From the NCBI GenBank assembly GCA_950295325.1, contig OX485808.1:29284527-29348526 (forward strand): a stretch of 64,000 nt of DNA. Direction: 5' to 3'. Shown here in pieces: positions 36,571 through 48,589 of the stretch. Below the pieces are notes generated by a model. That model worked only from the letters and a program-made list of their open reading frames with translations, made no database searches and was not told where the DNA came from. Within the stretch, counting starts at the first letter, position 1. Every line of letters begins with the position of its first letter. The stretch comes from Polytrichum commune. Its lineage: Eukaryota; Streptophyta; Polytrichopsida; Polytrichales; Polytrichaceae. The translations under genes and the position numbers were made by a program.

Positions 36571-36876
36571 TGACGTGGCCAACATGTGCGTCATTGTTAA
36601 GTCATTTAGATGACTTATGATGAACTATGTTGAAGACCTTACAACATACTCATTTTTTGTCTACCATGTATCATCCACTCCATCCATTCGTGTATGACGT
36701 GGATAGAATATCATTACTTGGCTAATAATTAGTCATTATCTGGTTGTTATTTAAAGACTACATGTATACTATTACTTTGTAATACCATTCATTTACGACG
36801 TGGCACTTACGTCCCTCCAATGACGTGGAAAATACTGATGTATTGAGTTCACATTATTCTCGATAATAATGACGTG
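36571..36876. repeat. Subterminal TGACGTGG repeats of the CACTA element
   Basis: Five occurrences of (T/C)GACGTG(G/T) lie within about 300 bp, all in the same orientation, just inside the CACTA-type terminus. Confidence 0.55.
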
Positions 36877-37644
36877 TCAAAAGAATGACTACGACTTCCA
36901 ACCTCAACGACTCTATGAGGTTTAATAAGCTGAGGTGGCATAATACCCCCTATACCCTACACCTTATGCTAGCTGTTTGGGAGTCATTGTTGTGTCGCGT
37001 TTGTAAATGTGGCATAAATTTTTATAACACTATGACAAGTCATGCTACGTTATGGCATAATACTTGTATTTGGTGGTCAAGCCCTTGCTACTATGTTAAG
37101 GACATCCAAATGAGACGAAACTTCTTGAGTATCCTACTAGCAACCGTGCGGACATGCTATAAGAAAATAACCTTTTCACTCCCTTGTTAAACGGGCTAAT
37201 CGTCTATTAGGGTTTCTAATTATAATAACTAAGCCTACTAACTCATATTGTAGTCATACATGGCCAAATTGTTAGTCATTGTTGGGAGTCACAAATGTTT
37301 AGACAATCACATTTGGCGTACATTTTCCCCCCTAAATAGAATTTAAACATGGTTGAGTGTTAAATGAAGGTCACACCTTGTTTCCTCCCATATGACATCC
37401 AAGTGAAGAAGACCCCCACATATGAGAATGGGAATACACAAAAGTGTAGGATGTATTACAAAATATCATGCCAACTTTAAAACTTTGCGATTGCCAACAA
37501 ATTATCAACATCTGGTAATTTGATGGCCCCTACTAGAGAGGCAGTACTTGGAGGTGGAGGCACACACTTTGGAGCACTCATGCCCTGAACTTCTAAACTA
37601 GTTGTAATGAAAACATTCGTTGTGTCTTGTTCTTCTCTTTTTTA

Positions 37645-38209
37645 TCACGCTTCCTTTCGCAACACTACCTTCCAAACTGGTTTTCTCAAATCATTGGAGA
37701 AAAATACTTGTGTTGCTTGGCTTGGGAAAATAAATGGCTCCAACATCTTAGATAGTTTGTGCCGAGAATTTACCACCATGAAACCGGCATCATCCCGCAC
37801 ATTAGTTGGATTTCCGCGATTGTCTTCCCTTTTGAACCATTCGCATCGAAAAAGAATTACTGGAGTTCGCAATGGACCATAATCCAACTTCAAAATATCT
37901 TGTAGCACTCCCACATAATTTAGTGATACCTCAGATTGAGGATCTCCAGTTGGCATTTCAAATATAGAAGCAATTCCATTGTCGTATGATTGCAACAATG
38001 CGGATTGCGAATCTTCCACTCGAAAGTGGTTCCCAAATGCTCGCATCCTCGTATAACGTGTTGCTTTTTGGGATGGCCTACTGCACAACAAAATCCTATC
38101 AATGTCGTCAATGTTGTTGGGATCATGTGGATGGTTGTGCACTGTGCTTCTAACCCAAACATCAAACGTTGCGATGTTGGGATTTGCCTCATGTTCATCC
38201 CTCCATTGC
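37645..38209 (-). pseudogene. DUF4216-like exon of CACTA protein
   Basis: On the minus strand an acceptor TTCAG precedes GCAATGGAGG at 38209. The exon reads QWRDEHEANPN and continues for about 185 residues to TGA at 37645-37647. The central part, with YVGVLQDILKLDYG and later VILFRCEWF, then VNSRHKLSKMLEPFIFPSQA and TQVFF, matches the DUF4216 pattern found C-terminal to CACTA transposases. This exon has no internal stop. Its gene is nevertheless broken, by a TGA in the preceding exon near 39320 and by insertions upstream. Confidence 0.75.
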
Positions 38210-38319
38210 CTGAACACAACATAGTTACATTAGTATATGGTTTGTATGGCAATCATTGAATAGTCATTATTTAATCATATTACAGTCATACCACAAACAT
38301 GATCCACTAACATATAACA

Positions 38320-39291
38320 TGTCGCAACCCTTGCTAGTTCCCTTAAAAATCTTGCCAATTTCCATTTCTAGCAAAGGTTACGAGTGCTAACCCTTCGCAT
38401 ACCGCCATGCTAATGGTTAGCTCCTCCTACCCCGGACCTTATAGTTCATAGGAGGGGAACCAACCCTCCTACTTTGCTTTCGGGACTCACCCCCTTAATC
38501 GGTAACCAATTCCTAGATGTGGACTTCCATCCATGGAAGTCCAATCCCATGTTGATCATCGCGTTGCCGGAGCAACACTACAACAACCCGAAGCATACTA
38601 GGCAACTATGGCCGCACATTGGGCCAAAGCCCATGGAGGCCGTGCCGTTCGGCCTCGGGTGGGTGAGGCCATACCACCTCACCCATACAAGCCTCTAGGA
38701 CTCTACGCGGGGCCCCTACCCCACCGTCAAGACCTCTTGTCTCTCTACCAAGAGTTGGGGCCAAGTAGACATTTTCCCTTAGCCGCTGGGCCTAAAAGCC
38801 CCCACCAGCTTCAGACCATCATAACTTCCTTGTTTGATGTCTAATGCTAACAAGCAACCACTCAATCTTCATCTACGCTTCACGTAGATGCCAATGGACG
38901 CCTCACTTGCCCCATTCAAACAAGTACTGACGACGTTATGCCTGTGTGGACCTTGGCAGTCCCCGGAATCACTCCCAGGCACTGCTGTATCAGGGCCCTG
39001 TCCCGGGACAGCGCCCCTTTCAAATTGCCATAACTCCTAGCTCACACCTCCGATCGAGGTATTCTTGAGCATTCTAGAATCACCACGCCATAAGCTACGC
39101 ATACCTCATGGCCTTACCCTCGTGCCTCCTAGTCTCCGTGAGTGGGAGGCATTTCCAACGCCCGGGGCCCTCGCCCACACTAGGATCACTTGGGCCCTCT
39201 CACCAACGGCGCCACAAGTCCCGGGTGTCACTCCTGGGTCCCCCTTGTGCCCATGGTGTTCCGGGCATTCCTCATGAAGAGGTGTGTGACA
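38320..39291 (-). mobile_element. Solo LTR of the Ty3 family, 972 bp, in the CACTA intron
   Basis: Reverse copy of the LTR family: TGTCGCAACC at the left, GTGTGTGACA at the right. The flanks TAACA (38315-38319) and TAACC (39292-39296) form a 5-bp duplication with one change. It sits between the two CACTA exons, in the intron. No internal region, so it is a recombination product. Confidence 0.85.
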
Positions 39292-39299
39292 TAACCAAA

Positions 39300-39503
39300 C
39301 ATTGACTATAATGCTCCATACCCACCTATGTCAAGGTTCAAGGAGGGATATGTTTGTTAAAACATATTGATGAGCAAGTTCTTTCAAAGGAGGAGTCAAG
39401 AGATAACTTGCCCCTGTCCCCTCAAGAACCTTCTCTGCATCTCCGTATTCTTCATCAGCATCCCAAAGTCGTCGGTCGACAACCTCAAACCTCTGCAAGT
39501 ATT
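39300..39503 (-). pseudogene. DUF4218-like fragment of CACTA transposase, 3' part
   Basis: Reading minus from 39503: LQRFEVVDRRLWD and later LTPPLKELAHQYVLTNI, the tail of the DUF4218-type region. It is in frame with the fragment at 42050-42222 once the T2 element at 39504-42049 and one target-duplication copy are removed. A TGA near 39320 is probably a mutated Trp codon. A splice donor (AG|GTGGGT) follows. Confidence 0.7.
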
Positions 39504-42049
39504 TGTGAGCCCAAAGTTAGGTCCCACATGTGTTCTTAACCCTTTTAGTTTATCAAAATAGAGGTTTGATTTAGTAGCAATTTTACAAAAGCATAAAAAG
39601 AGTGCTAGGGTAGGGCTTGGGTTGGAATTGAGTTAAGTGTTAAGGTAGCGTTTTGAGTTAGTATGTGATGGGGTTGTATGGTGCTAAATTGTTTAGTTAT
39701 GTAGTAATATTTAGATTGGGCAAAGGGGGGGGCTTAGTAATGTTCGAATTAAGGCCTTGTGGTATTCACATTGGGAGAAAGAGTTGCGGGTTGAAAAGGG
39801 CCCAGCCTGGTCAATTGGTAAAGGCCGTGAGTTGTTCGAATTAAGCTAAGTTCCCAATCAGTTTAGGGGGGGCTGAAGTCCTCGCAACCGGGATTAGGCC
39901 GGGAAAGGAGGAGGCCAATGAGGGGTCCTGGATGCACCGGCAGGAGCTCAGAGAGGGGGGATCAGCAAAGGAGAGAGCGCGAAGGCGGCCGCCGCTGAGG
40001 CACCAAAGGGGATGATGGGCGATTCGGAGCGGAGAGACTCTTCCGAGGTAGGTGCTGCTGGGATGCAGTGGCATTGAAGGAAAACAAGGGGAATTTCTCC
40101 CCCCGGCGGAGGAGGAGGCCAGCAAGAGATCGAGCTGTAGGCCAGGGTGTGGGCGGACCATTCCACTGGTCACACATCAATCTTAATTTGGTATTCTGCT
40201 GGGTCACGGGTTGCTTCACACTGAATCGTGTTTCAGAAGGGAGGCATTCATAATGGGTCACCAGCATTGACCACACATACCAAATGGCCAGAGAGGAGAA
40301 CCAGCAACTCAACCTGGGATGACGGAGAGCGGAATGCATTCCAGCTGAGGTGAAATGTGAGCAAAGTCAGGCTGTCATGCGGACTTGGCAGCTAAGGGAG
40401 GCGAAGGCCAAGCTGCAAAGGGAGGTGGACGAGGCCAGAAGTTGAAATCAGTGTGCCTCTAGATTGGGAGTTGCAACCCTCAAGGTGGGAGGATCGGCAA
40501 TTCGGTGTGAGGAGGGAAGCTAATCCCAGATTGGGATCTCTGAACCCTGGTGGTGGCGGTCTGCGGCCGAGGTCTGAGGAAATCCAGCGAGGTGGCGACC
40601 AGCAGGGGGAGATCCATCGAAGGGCGAAGGATAGAGTTAATGCAGGTAGTCTGGGGGGTTCACGGGAAATTTGAAGGCATGGCCATCGCACAGAGGTTGT
40701 TTGCTTAGGCCACTGAGTAGGCTGGTAGAGCTGCAGTCGGGGAAAGAGGAGTACCCTGGTTGCTGGATAGAATGTTGTGATTAATTAAGGATAAGCAAGT
40801 AATGAGGTTAGGGAAGATTAGTGTCGCGCACCTCTCCATGAGGAGTGCCCGAAACACCATGGGCACAAGGGGGACCCCGGAGTGACACCCGGGACTTGTG
40901 GCGCCGTTGGTGAGAGGGCCCAAGTGATCCTAGTGTGGGTGAGGGCCCCGGGCGTTGGGAACGCCTCCCACCCACGGAGACTAGGGGGCACAAGGGTAAG
41001 GCCATAAGCTATGCGTAGCTCATGGCGTGATGATTCTAGAATGCTCAAGATCACCTCAATCGGAGGTGTGAGCTAGGAGTTATGGCCATTTGAGTGGGGC
41101 GCTGTCCCGGGACAGCGCCCTGGTACAGCAGTGCCTGGGAGTGATTCCCGGGACTGCCAAGGTTCAAACAGGCATAACTTCCTCAAGACTTGCCGGAATG
41201 GGGCAAGTGAGGAGTCCATCGGCATCTACGTGAAGCGTAGATGAGGATGGAGTGGTTAATTGTTGGAATCAGACATCATACAGGGAAGTTATGATGGTCT
41301 GAAGCTGATGGGGGCTTCTAGGCCCAGCGGCTAAGGGAAAGTGTCCACTTGGCCCCAACTCTTGGTGGAGAGACAAGAGGTTGGTTGACGGTGGGGTAGG
41401 GGCCCCGCGTAGAGTCCTAGAGGCTTATATGGGTGAGGTGGTGTGGCCTCACCCACCCGAGGCCGAACGGCACGGCCTCCATGGGCATTGGCCCAATGTG
41501 AGGCCATAGTTGCTTAGTATGGTTCGGGTTGTTGTAGTGTTGCTTCGGCAACGCGATGATCAACATGGGATTGGACTTCCATGAATGGAAGTCCACATCT
41601 AGGAATGGGTTACCGATGAAGGGGTGAGTCCCGAAAGCAAAGTAGGAGGGTTGGTTCCCTCCTATGAGCTATATGGTCCGGGGTAAGAGGAGCTAACCAT
41701 TACCATGGCGGAATGCGAAGGGTTAGCGCTCGTAACCTTTGCTAGAAAGGAAAATTGGCAAGATTGCTAAGGGGGCTAGCAAGGGTTGCGACAATTAGTG
41801 GGCTACTAGTAGGTGGGAGTACATTAGAGCAAAATATAGTAGGGGAAAGAAGGGGCTAGTGATTTAAGGGTCATTAATGGCATTTATCAATGCTCAAGTG
41901 TAATATCTTTTACATTATAAAATTGTTATACCACTCCCTCTTCTTGAGAGATGGCCGAAGGGCAGGGTAATTGCTACTAGCATAACACATGTGAGCCCTG
42001 AGCTCTCACCTGGATACGGACGCATAAGGGTGGGGGTTTAGGGCTGACA
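39504..42049 (+). mobile_element. TG...CA element (family T2), 2546 bp including a nested LTR, in the CACTA ORF
   Basis: Starts TGTGAGCCCA and ends GGCTGACA. The flanks GTATT (39499-39503) and ATATT (42050-42054) form a 5-bp duplication with one change. Without the nested LTR (40821-41793 plus its duplication) it is about 1570 bp. The GC-rich centre 39850-40750 resembles those at 10.2 and 34.4 kb. Confidence 0.85.
40821..41793 (+). mobile_element. Solo LTR of the Ty3 family, 973 bp, TSD ATTAG
   Basis: TGTCGCGCAC ... GGTTGCGACA, with ATTAG at 40816-40820 and 41794-41798. It carries seven hairpins (for example 40951-40965, 41097-41120 with arm GGGCGCTGTCCC, 41223-41243, 41431-41454, 41573-41594, 41644-41663). 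The solo copy is inserted in a T2 element. Confidence 0.9.
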
Positions 42050-42222
42050 ATATTCTGTTATGACACCAAGGCATTCATCCTTCACATACCCTTCTGCTAT
42101 AGAATTCTCAGGTCTTGCCATATTGCAGACATAGTGCTTTAGTGTTTTCATGTACCTCTCAACAGGGTACATCCATCTTGTTGAAACATGTCCACACAAG
42201 TCCAATTTGTCCACAAGGTGAT
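42050..42222 (-). pseudogene. DUF4218-like fragment of CACTA transposase, 5' part
   Basis: Minus-strand reading: VDKLDLCGHVSTRWMYPVER then YMKTLKHYVCNMARPENSIA and CLGVITEY. The 'WMYPFERYMK.LK..VRN..RPE..IAE' pattern is the hallmark of DUF4218. It is truncated upstream by Ty3 element C (starts 42223) and downstream by the T2 element. Confidence 0.8.
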
Positions 42223-42391
42223 TGTTGCACACCTCTCTATGAGGAGTGCCTGAAACACCATGGGCACAAGGGGGACCCCGGAGTGACACCCGGGACTTGG
42301 GGCGCCATTGGTGAGAAGGCCCAAGTGATCTTAGTGTGGGTGAGGGCCCCGGGTGTTGGGAACGCCTCCCACCCACGGATACTAGGAGGCA

Positions 42392-44389
42392 TGTGAGCCC
42401 AAATTGATGCCTACATGTGTTGTTAACACTTGTAAAACATTACAAGTGGTGTTTTGTTGATTTATGATTATTCACAAAAATATAAAAAGAGTGAAGCTTG
42501 AAGAAAACTAAGTTTGAAGCATTAGACTTGTGTGGAGTGGATTTAAATAGTATGAGGACATACCTTGGTAAAGTGTGATAGGTAGAAAGCCAAGGTTAGT
42601 TAAATGCTTGAATTAGGATCTTTATTGATCATTTGAGGGGGGAAGGATTAGGAGATAAGATGAGAGCCTACAAAGTACGAGGAGATTTTGAGGGCTTATC
42701 GTGAGCCTTGAGGGTGTTCACCCCCTCAAACTCACTATATAATCCCTCATTCTTCCCTCACTCATCCTCTCTTCCCTTCGTGCTCCAAGGCACCCCACGT
42801 GTTATAAGTGTGGGTGTGTTGGAAGCAAGATTGGAGCACATGTGTGTGCTTAGTTTTTAGTTGGAGAGCCAAGGCTAGTTGGCCTTGAAGAGGGCTTGAT
42901 CTCTTGTTAGAATTAGTTTTGGTGTGAATAATTTTAAGATATTTTATGGCTTCAAGTTGTAGTACTTGAGTTCATATTTCTTGGGTATATGTGTTTGCTA
43001 AGTGAGTACTTTTGAGTATATGGAGTACTTTTGTTGACACGTTGCCGGAACACGAGTTGATAAATGAGAGGGTCCTTTGAGTAGTCTAGGTTGTAAGGGG
43101 CATAACTTCCGAGCAGAAGAAGATACTTCGTTGAAATTTAGAGGATTAGTAACAACTTGTTTATATGAACATGGTCGAAATCTGAGGATGTTTGGAGTAC
43201 TGGAGCAGCAGTTATGACATTCTGAACTTCGCCTGTATTTTTGAGCTGAAATGGGCATAACTCCTGGACAGAGGCTTGGAAATATATGAAATTTTGAGGG
43301 ATGCTTTGTTCTTAGGTTTCCTAGTTGTGGTACAAATTTCAAGTCATTCCGAATAGATGAGAAGGAGATATATCATTCTGAAGTGTTTTCAATAGTTGCA
43401 GACTAAAAAGGCCATAACATTTTGGCAGAAAATGAAAATAATTTGAAATTTCAGGGGGTCATGAACAATTAGTTTTTGTGATTGCTCCCAAAATTTGAAG
43501 TTCTTTGGAGCCCGTGGGAGAAAGTTATGACATTCTGAAATCTGGGTAGACTGACACACTAAAATGGTCATAACTGTCGGACAGAAAATGGGATAGGCTC
43601 ACAAATTGGTGAGATGTTTTTTGCTTTGTCTCCCTAATTAGTAGTTACAGATAAAATTTCAGGTCATTCCGAGTAAGTCAAAGAACGCTATCTTATTCTG
43701 AAGTTCTTTGGAGGACAGCCCGTCAAAACGACCTCTGTAATTGACGGGCTCTGACGGGTTACTGAGGCAGCAAACAGCGTTGATTTACGCCCAACCTGCC
43801 GGGACTGAGACCGGGAGACTAATTTAATTGGAATGGTATTGATATTGGTTATTTAGGGGTGATATAAGTTCATAAATTTGTGACGAGGATTAGCGAGAAA
43901 TAAGTTAAATTAGTAGTATAAGTGAGGTTTAGCTAGTAAAGTCTAGGGGGACAAAGGAAGTTTGCTTGGTTCCATTAGGGATAACCATTAGTTCATTAAA
44001 CCAATATTGTGGTTGAAACGTGAGGAGAAAACTACAATAAGTGACAAATATTTATCAATACTTAAACTTGTGTAATTCATGGAATCAATAAGCGAGAACT
44101 CATGTAGTAGTGTGGAGTCGACGGCAAGGACTCGCTTCACAAGAGGGATATCTTTGAAGGCATGTGTGGCCAAAGCGGCCGGGTGGACATTAGAAAAGGC
44201 TAAGGATGTAACTTTGCCCGACATTAAGGAATGTAAAACTACATAGTGTGGAGTTAATCAAGTTGTGTATATTCCAAGGGTAGATTGGAATTATATATTA
44301 GGTTACAAAGAGAGAAGTCTCTACATGTCATTATAAACTTTTCCACTCGGGCTAGGACGAAATCGAAGGGTGGAGGATTTTTTGTGACA
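42392..44389 (+). mobile_element. T2 element E1, 1998 bp, TSD AGGCA, with a 156-bp repeat array
   Basis: Starts TGTGAGCCCA, ends TTGTGACA. AGGCA lies at 42387-42391 and 44390-44394, exactly restoring the LTR when removed. At 43050-43700 there are four diverged tandem units spaced 155, 157 and 156 bp (CATAACT words at 43101, 43256, 43413, 43569), each containing a GACAGAA-like and a CATTCTGAA-like word. No protein coding. Confidence 0.85.
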
Positions 44390-44676
44390 AGGCACGAGGG
44401 TAAGGCCATAAGCTATGCGTAGCTTAAGGCGTGGTGATTCCATAAAGCTCAGGAACATCTCAATCGGAGGTGTGAGCTAGGAGTTATGGCAATTTGAGTG
44501 GGGCGTTGTCACAGGACAACGCTCTAATACAGCAGTGGCCTAGGAGTGGTTCCCGGAACTGCCAAGGTTTGAACAGGCCTAACTACTGAATACTTGGCCG
44601 AATAAGGCAAGTGAGGAATCCATCAACATCTACGGGAAGCGTAGATAAAGATGAAGTGGTTGTTTGTTAGCAACAG

Positions 44677-45991
44677 TATGAGCCCAAAATGAGTGCTCAT
44701 ATTTATTTTATGTTTAGAATTTAATTAGAATTGCAATTGGAGTGTTATTGAAACAATCAAAAGTATAAAAAGAGTGAGGCTTGGTGTGGATTTATGTTTA
44801 GGCCTTAAGCCATTTTGTGTGGTGAATTAGAAGCTTAGTGACATTAGGGAGTGTTTTGATTAGAGGAGTAGTGCTTGATGAGGCAAGGGGAAGTGTCTTT
44901 GATTTAATTGTTTGAATTAGAACGTGTTCTTGTTGGTTTAGGGGTTGAAGGGTTAGCGGAGAGGATGAGGTTCTACTAAGGGGGAGAAGGTTAAGGGGTT
45001 GTGATTGGATGCCCTATCTTTCCTCTTCCTCCCTTATCCTCTCCTCTCCTTGAGTTCCCTCTCTTAACCTTCTTCTCATGCTCACTCTTTCTCTCTCTCC
45101 CTCTCCTCTCTAGGATTTTTGAGCTCTTAGAATTAGAGAAAAAGAGTGTGATTAGAAAGGAGGCACGGGGAAGTGCAAGTTTCTTTGGGGGAAAACTGGT
45201 GCCAACCGGTTGTGAGGTTAGTTTTATAGTGCTTAGTTATAGTGTTGGGATTAGTGGCATTTTATAGTGATTAGCTCATAATATTTAGTTTGTAGTATTT
45301 AGTTTATAGGGCTTAGTTCATAAGATTTAATTTGTAGCATCCATTTATGATTTTCGGCCGTGGCATTTAATTCTGATGGCTGGGTTAGGAATTAAGTAAC
45401 TAGATAGGTTAGGATTTAAGAGGTTAGCTGGGTTAGGATTAGAGTTATAGTTAGGAAATCCCGTATAGCGGGAAGTGACACTTGGGAGTGAACTTGTGAG
45501 GAGGATGACATGAAAGTGATAAGAGAGAGAAGTGTTTTTCAACACTTGTATCCTCATCATGGAGTAAATTGATGTGCTAATATTGATGTGAAGCACGAGA
45601 TTGGGTTGTTGGCCCCACACAAAGAGAATGTCCTTGGGTTGACAATTGGGAATTAAGACACTAGAAACTTAATTGAATCATGGAGTCGGCAACCCATAGC
45701 CTTACTGAGGTGAAGAGCACTGATGAGAAAACATTGGCCAAGGCCAAAGTTTCAAGAGGAATATCCTTAAGGGCATGTGTGGCCAAGGCCGCACGGTGGA
45801 CCCTTGAGAAGGCCAATGCTCTACCTATTCAAGAGGCTAACATCAATAAAACATCATGATTCTAAGTAAGTTGGGAGTTCATTGAGATGGGAGTTACATT
45901 CCATGTTACCACGAGTTTGGGTATAACACATGTGATTCTCAAAACCACCACCCAGACTAGGACGCTTAAGGGTGGTGGGTTTGACCTCACA
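44677..45991 (+). mobile_element. T2 element E2, 1315 bp, TSD AACAG
   Basis: Starts TATGAGCCCA (first TG mutated to TA) and ends CCTCACA. AACAG lies at 44672-44676 and 45992-45996. It has the conserved 'CAGACTAGGACGCTTAAGGGTGG' type block, in altered form, near its end, and a pyrimidine-rich TATA-free centre at 45010-45110. Shortest copy of the family. Confidence 0.8.
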
Positions 45992-46520
45992 AACAGACAT
46001 CATATAAGGAAGTTATGATGGTCTGAAGCTGGTGGGGGCTTCTAGGCCCAGCAGCTAAGGGAAAATGTCTACTTGGCCCCAAGTCTTGGTGGAGAGACAA
46101 AAGGTCTCTTGACGGTGGGGTAGGGGCCCCGCCTAGAATGCTAGAGGCTTATATGGGTGAGGTGGTGTGGCCTCACCCACCCGAGGCCGAACGGCACGGC
46201 CTCCATGGGCATTGGTCCAATGTAAGGCCATAGTTGCCTAGTATGCTTCGGGTTGTTGTAGTGTTGCTCCGGCAACGCGATAATCAACATGGGATTGGAT
46301 TTCCATGGATGGAAGTCCACATCTAGGAATTGGTTACCGATTAAGGGGTGAGGCCCGAAAGCAAAGTAGGAGGGTTGGTTCTTCTCCTATGAACGATAAG
46401 GTCCGGGGTAGGAGGAGCTAACCATTAGCATGGCGGAATGCAAAGGGTTAGCGCTCACCATTTTTGCTAGAAATGAAAATTGGCAAGATTGTTAAGGGGG
46501 CTAGCAAGGGTTGCGACACG

Positions 46521-46532
46521 TGGTATCAGAGC
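46521..46532 (+). other. Primer-binding site of element C (initiator Met tRNA)
   Basis: TGGTATCAGAGC, complementary to the 3' end of plant initiator methionine tRNA, lies two bases after the LTR end. Confidence 0.85.
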
Positions 46533-46570
46533 AGGTTTCCAAATTTTGAGCTCACACTTTGAGGGAAACA

Positions 46571-47089
46571 CACGGGTAGATCACTTAGTGCATTTTAAAA
46601 ACGACGTGCGGCATAACATAGAGAGGATTAAAATCATTTGAAATAAAAATTATAAAGGAATTCCAAATAATGAAGGCGCCATTAAATGTAGACAATCCCA
46701 TTATAAGTAAGTTAGATGGACATAAAACGTGGGCCATTATTTTTTTGTAAAATTAATATAGGGGCTGAAGATAAGGATCCTAGAAGGTATGTTTAGTATG
46801 GTATGTAAATGGGTTTAGGACTCACGGGGATGGATGATAATTGGGATTTCCGTCTATCCAAAAATGGATGAAAATGGAACGTGCCGTCGTTAAAAGGAAT
46901 ATAGAGTACAAAAAATTGCAATGACTTGGACAATATAAGTAATGAAAGGGTGCAAACAAATGGGCCATTTTTGAAATTTAAGTAATTATAGGGAGGCTTT
47001 AATTTAGCCCTTGAAGGTAAATAGCCCCAAAACAAAAAACCCCCAGCCGCACGTGGTGCACAAAAATGCCTTAGAGTGATCTACCCGTG
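46571..47089. mobile_element. hAT-like MITE, 519 bp, TSD GGGAAACA, in element C
   Basis: CACGGGTAGATCACT at the left and its inverse at the right. GGGAAACA lies at 46563-46570 and 47090-47097. Removing it restores the leader sequence seen uninterrupted in element A. TIRs match the MITE at 16833-17230. Confidence 0.85.
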
Positions 47090-48589
47090 GGGAAACATGG
47101 CTATCAAAAGTGCAAGTTATGATGGTGAGCCCGGGGTTTCCAAAAGGTTGTGATGCTCAAATTGGAACAAGGATCATGTACAAGTGAATTTGACCACATC
47201 ATTAATAATAATGTCAATGGTGGGCATGAGGATGGATTCGGTGAGGAAAATGGAGTCATTTTGAAGTGCTCCCGCAAACCTCAAAAAATTATTTGGGGCC
47301 TAGAATACCGAATTCACCTAAAACCTTGGACGGTATTAATATTGGATTGAAATTCCAATTTGAAATGCTTAGAAGGTGGTGACGTTGAAATGAACTTGGT
47401 GCAAATGAGGCACGCGGGGTCTCTTAGAGCGTAAATGCGCGAATTTCATACCCAAATGAATCGTACATCTTTGATGGACGAGTTTTCCAAGAAATACAAC
47501 ATTTTAGGTGGGTTTCAAAAGCGGGTGGTGAATACCATGTTAAAATCCCCAAAGCTTCATGAGGAGGTATCAGAGATGTTTAAGATTTGAAAAGCATTGA
47601 AGCCGATGGTCCCAAAAAGAGGTTGGACGGCACATCATCACAAAGTGGGTTAAGCTAAAATAGGTCCCAAGGAAATAAACGCAAGTAGTTTGGCCCATTG
47701 GACCAAGCCAAATCATATTGTTGCACGGACCAAACGTTGGACGATGGCTTTGTGGCCAAGGCTAGTAGCCTTAAGCCGAGGCCAAGTATTTTGTACCTTG
47801 AGGCTCAAAAGAATGGAAGAAATGTCTCATGGTTTGACAAAGAGGCTACCACTCCTTCTTGAGCCCAAAACTTACGAAGGGGTTGGGGTTTGCCCGCTCT
47901 ATCAAAGGTGCGGTTTGCAAAGGGCAAACCGCATGAAGCAAAGGAGGCGGCGATGCATGTAACCTTTTAATGTGGGACATTGGATTTTTGTCAAGATTTC
48001 ACTCTATGTGAAATAAATAAGGTGCATGTCATTGTAAAGGTCACCTTCTTTGAAATTCACATGATAGATGTGAGGCGAAGCCGGTGAGCTTCCGGTGCGT
48101 TTGTGATGCGTCATGATGGCAAAGAATTGAATTTCAAGTTGACAAGGACTCCTATGGTAGGAGGAATCAAATCGAATTTGGTCTTAATGGACCAAATGAA
48201 TAAAGGGAAAAAAAGTGATAATGATCGTGGTTCAATTGGAGCAACTCCAAGGAACTCATGGGGAGGCTAGGAAAGATGGGCCTCCCTAGCTCAAACCACA
48301 TTGGTGGGATGTTGGTGAGATACAATGATGTATTCACCAATGTGTTGCCCAAAATGTTACCGCCAAGGAGTGAAAAACAACTTTGCTCAACGAAAGATTG
48401 AGTTCTTGAGCTATTTCGTGACAAATAAAGTTGGTAGACGAACATGAAGAATATCAAGGCTATCCAAGAGGAGAATTGGCCCTTCATTCAAAAAGGGCTT
48501 AGGTCATTTGTTGGCCTAGCCAACTACTACCACCACGTCATTCGAGATTTTTTTTTAAGGTTGCTAGGACCTTACTCAAGTTATTGAGG

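Larger units (their letters stand above)
42223..46518 (+). mobile_element. 5' LTR of Ty3 element C, interrupted by two T2 elements
   Basis: LTR pieces lie at 42223-42391, 44395-44676 and 45997-46518. Subtracting the insertions E1 and E2 with one copy of each duplication leaves 973 bp, the same length as the solo copy at 40821. The upstream flank GTGAT (42218-42222) should recur after the 3' LTR beyond the window. Confidence 0.85.

Noticed and set aside
39796-39845. tRNA-like words GGTCAATTGGTAAAGG and GTTCGAATT
   Set aside because: The two boxes are too close for a tRNA or SINE promoter, and they lie inside a T2 element.
40808-41054. Proline-rich ORFs recurring at 39.1, 40.8, 52.1, 52.7 and 57.9 kb
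   Set aside because: All are frames through the start of the same GC-rich LTR, in either orientation. They recur because the LTR does, not because a protein is conserved.
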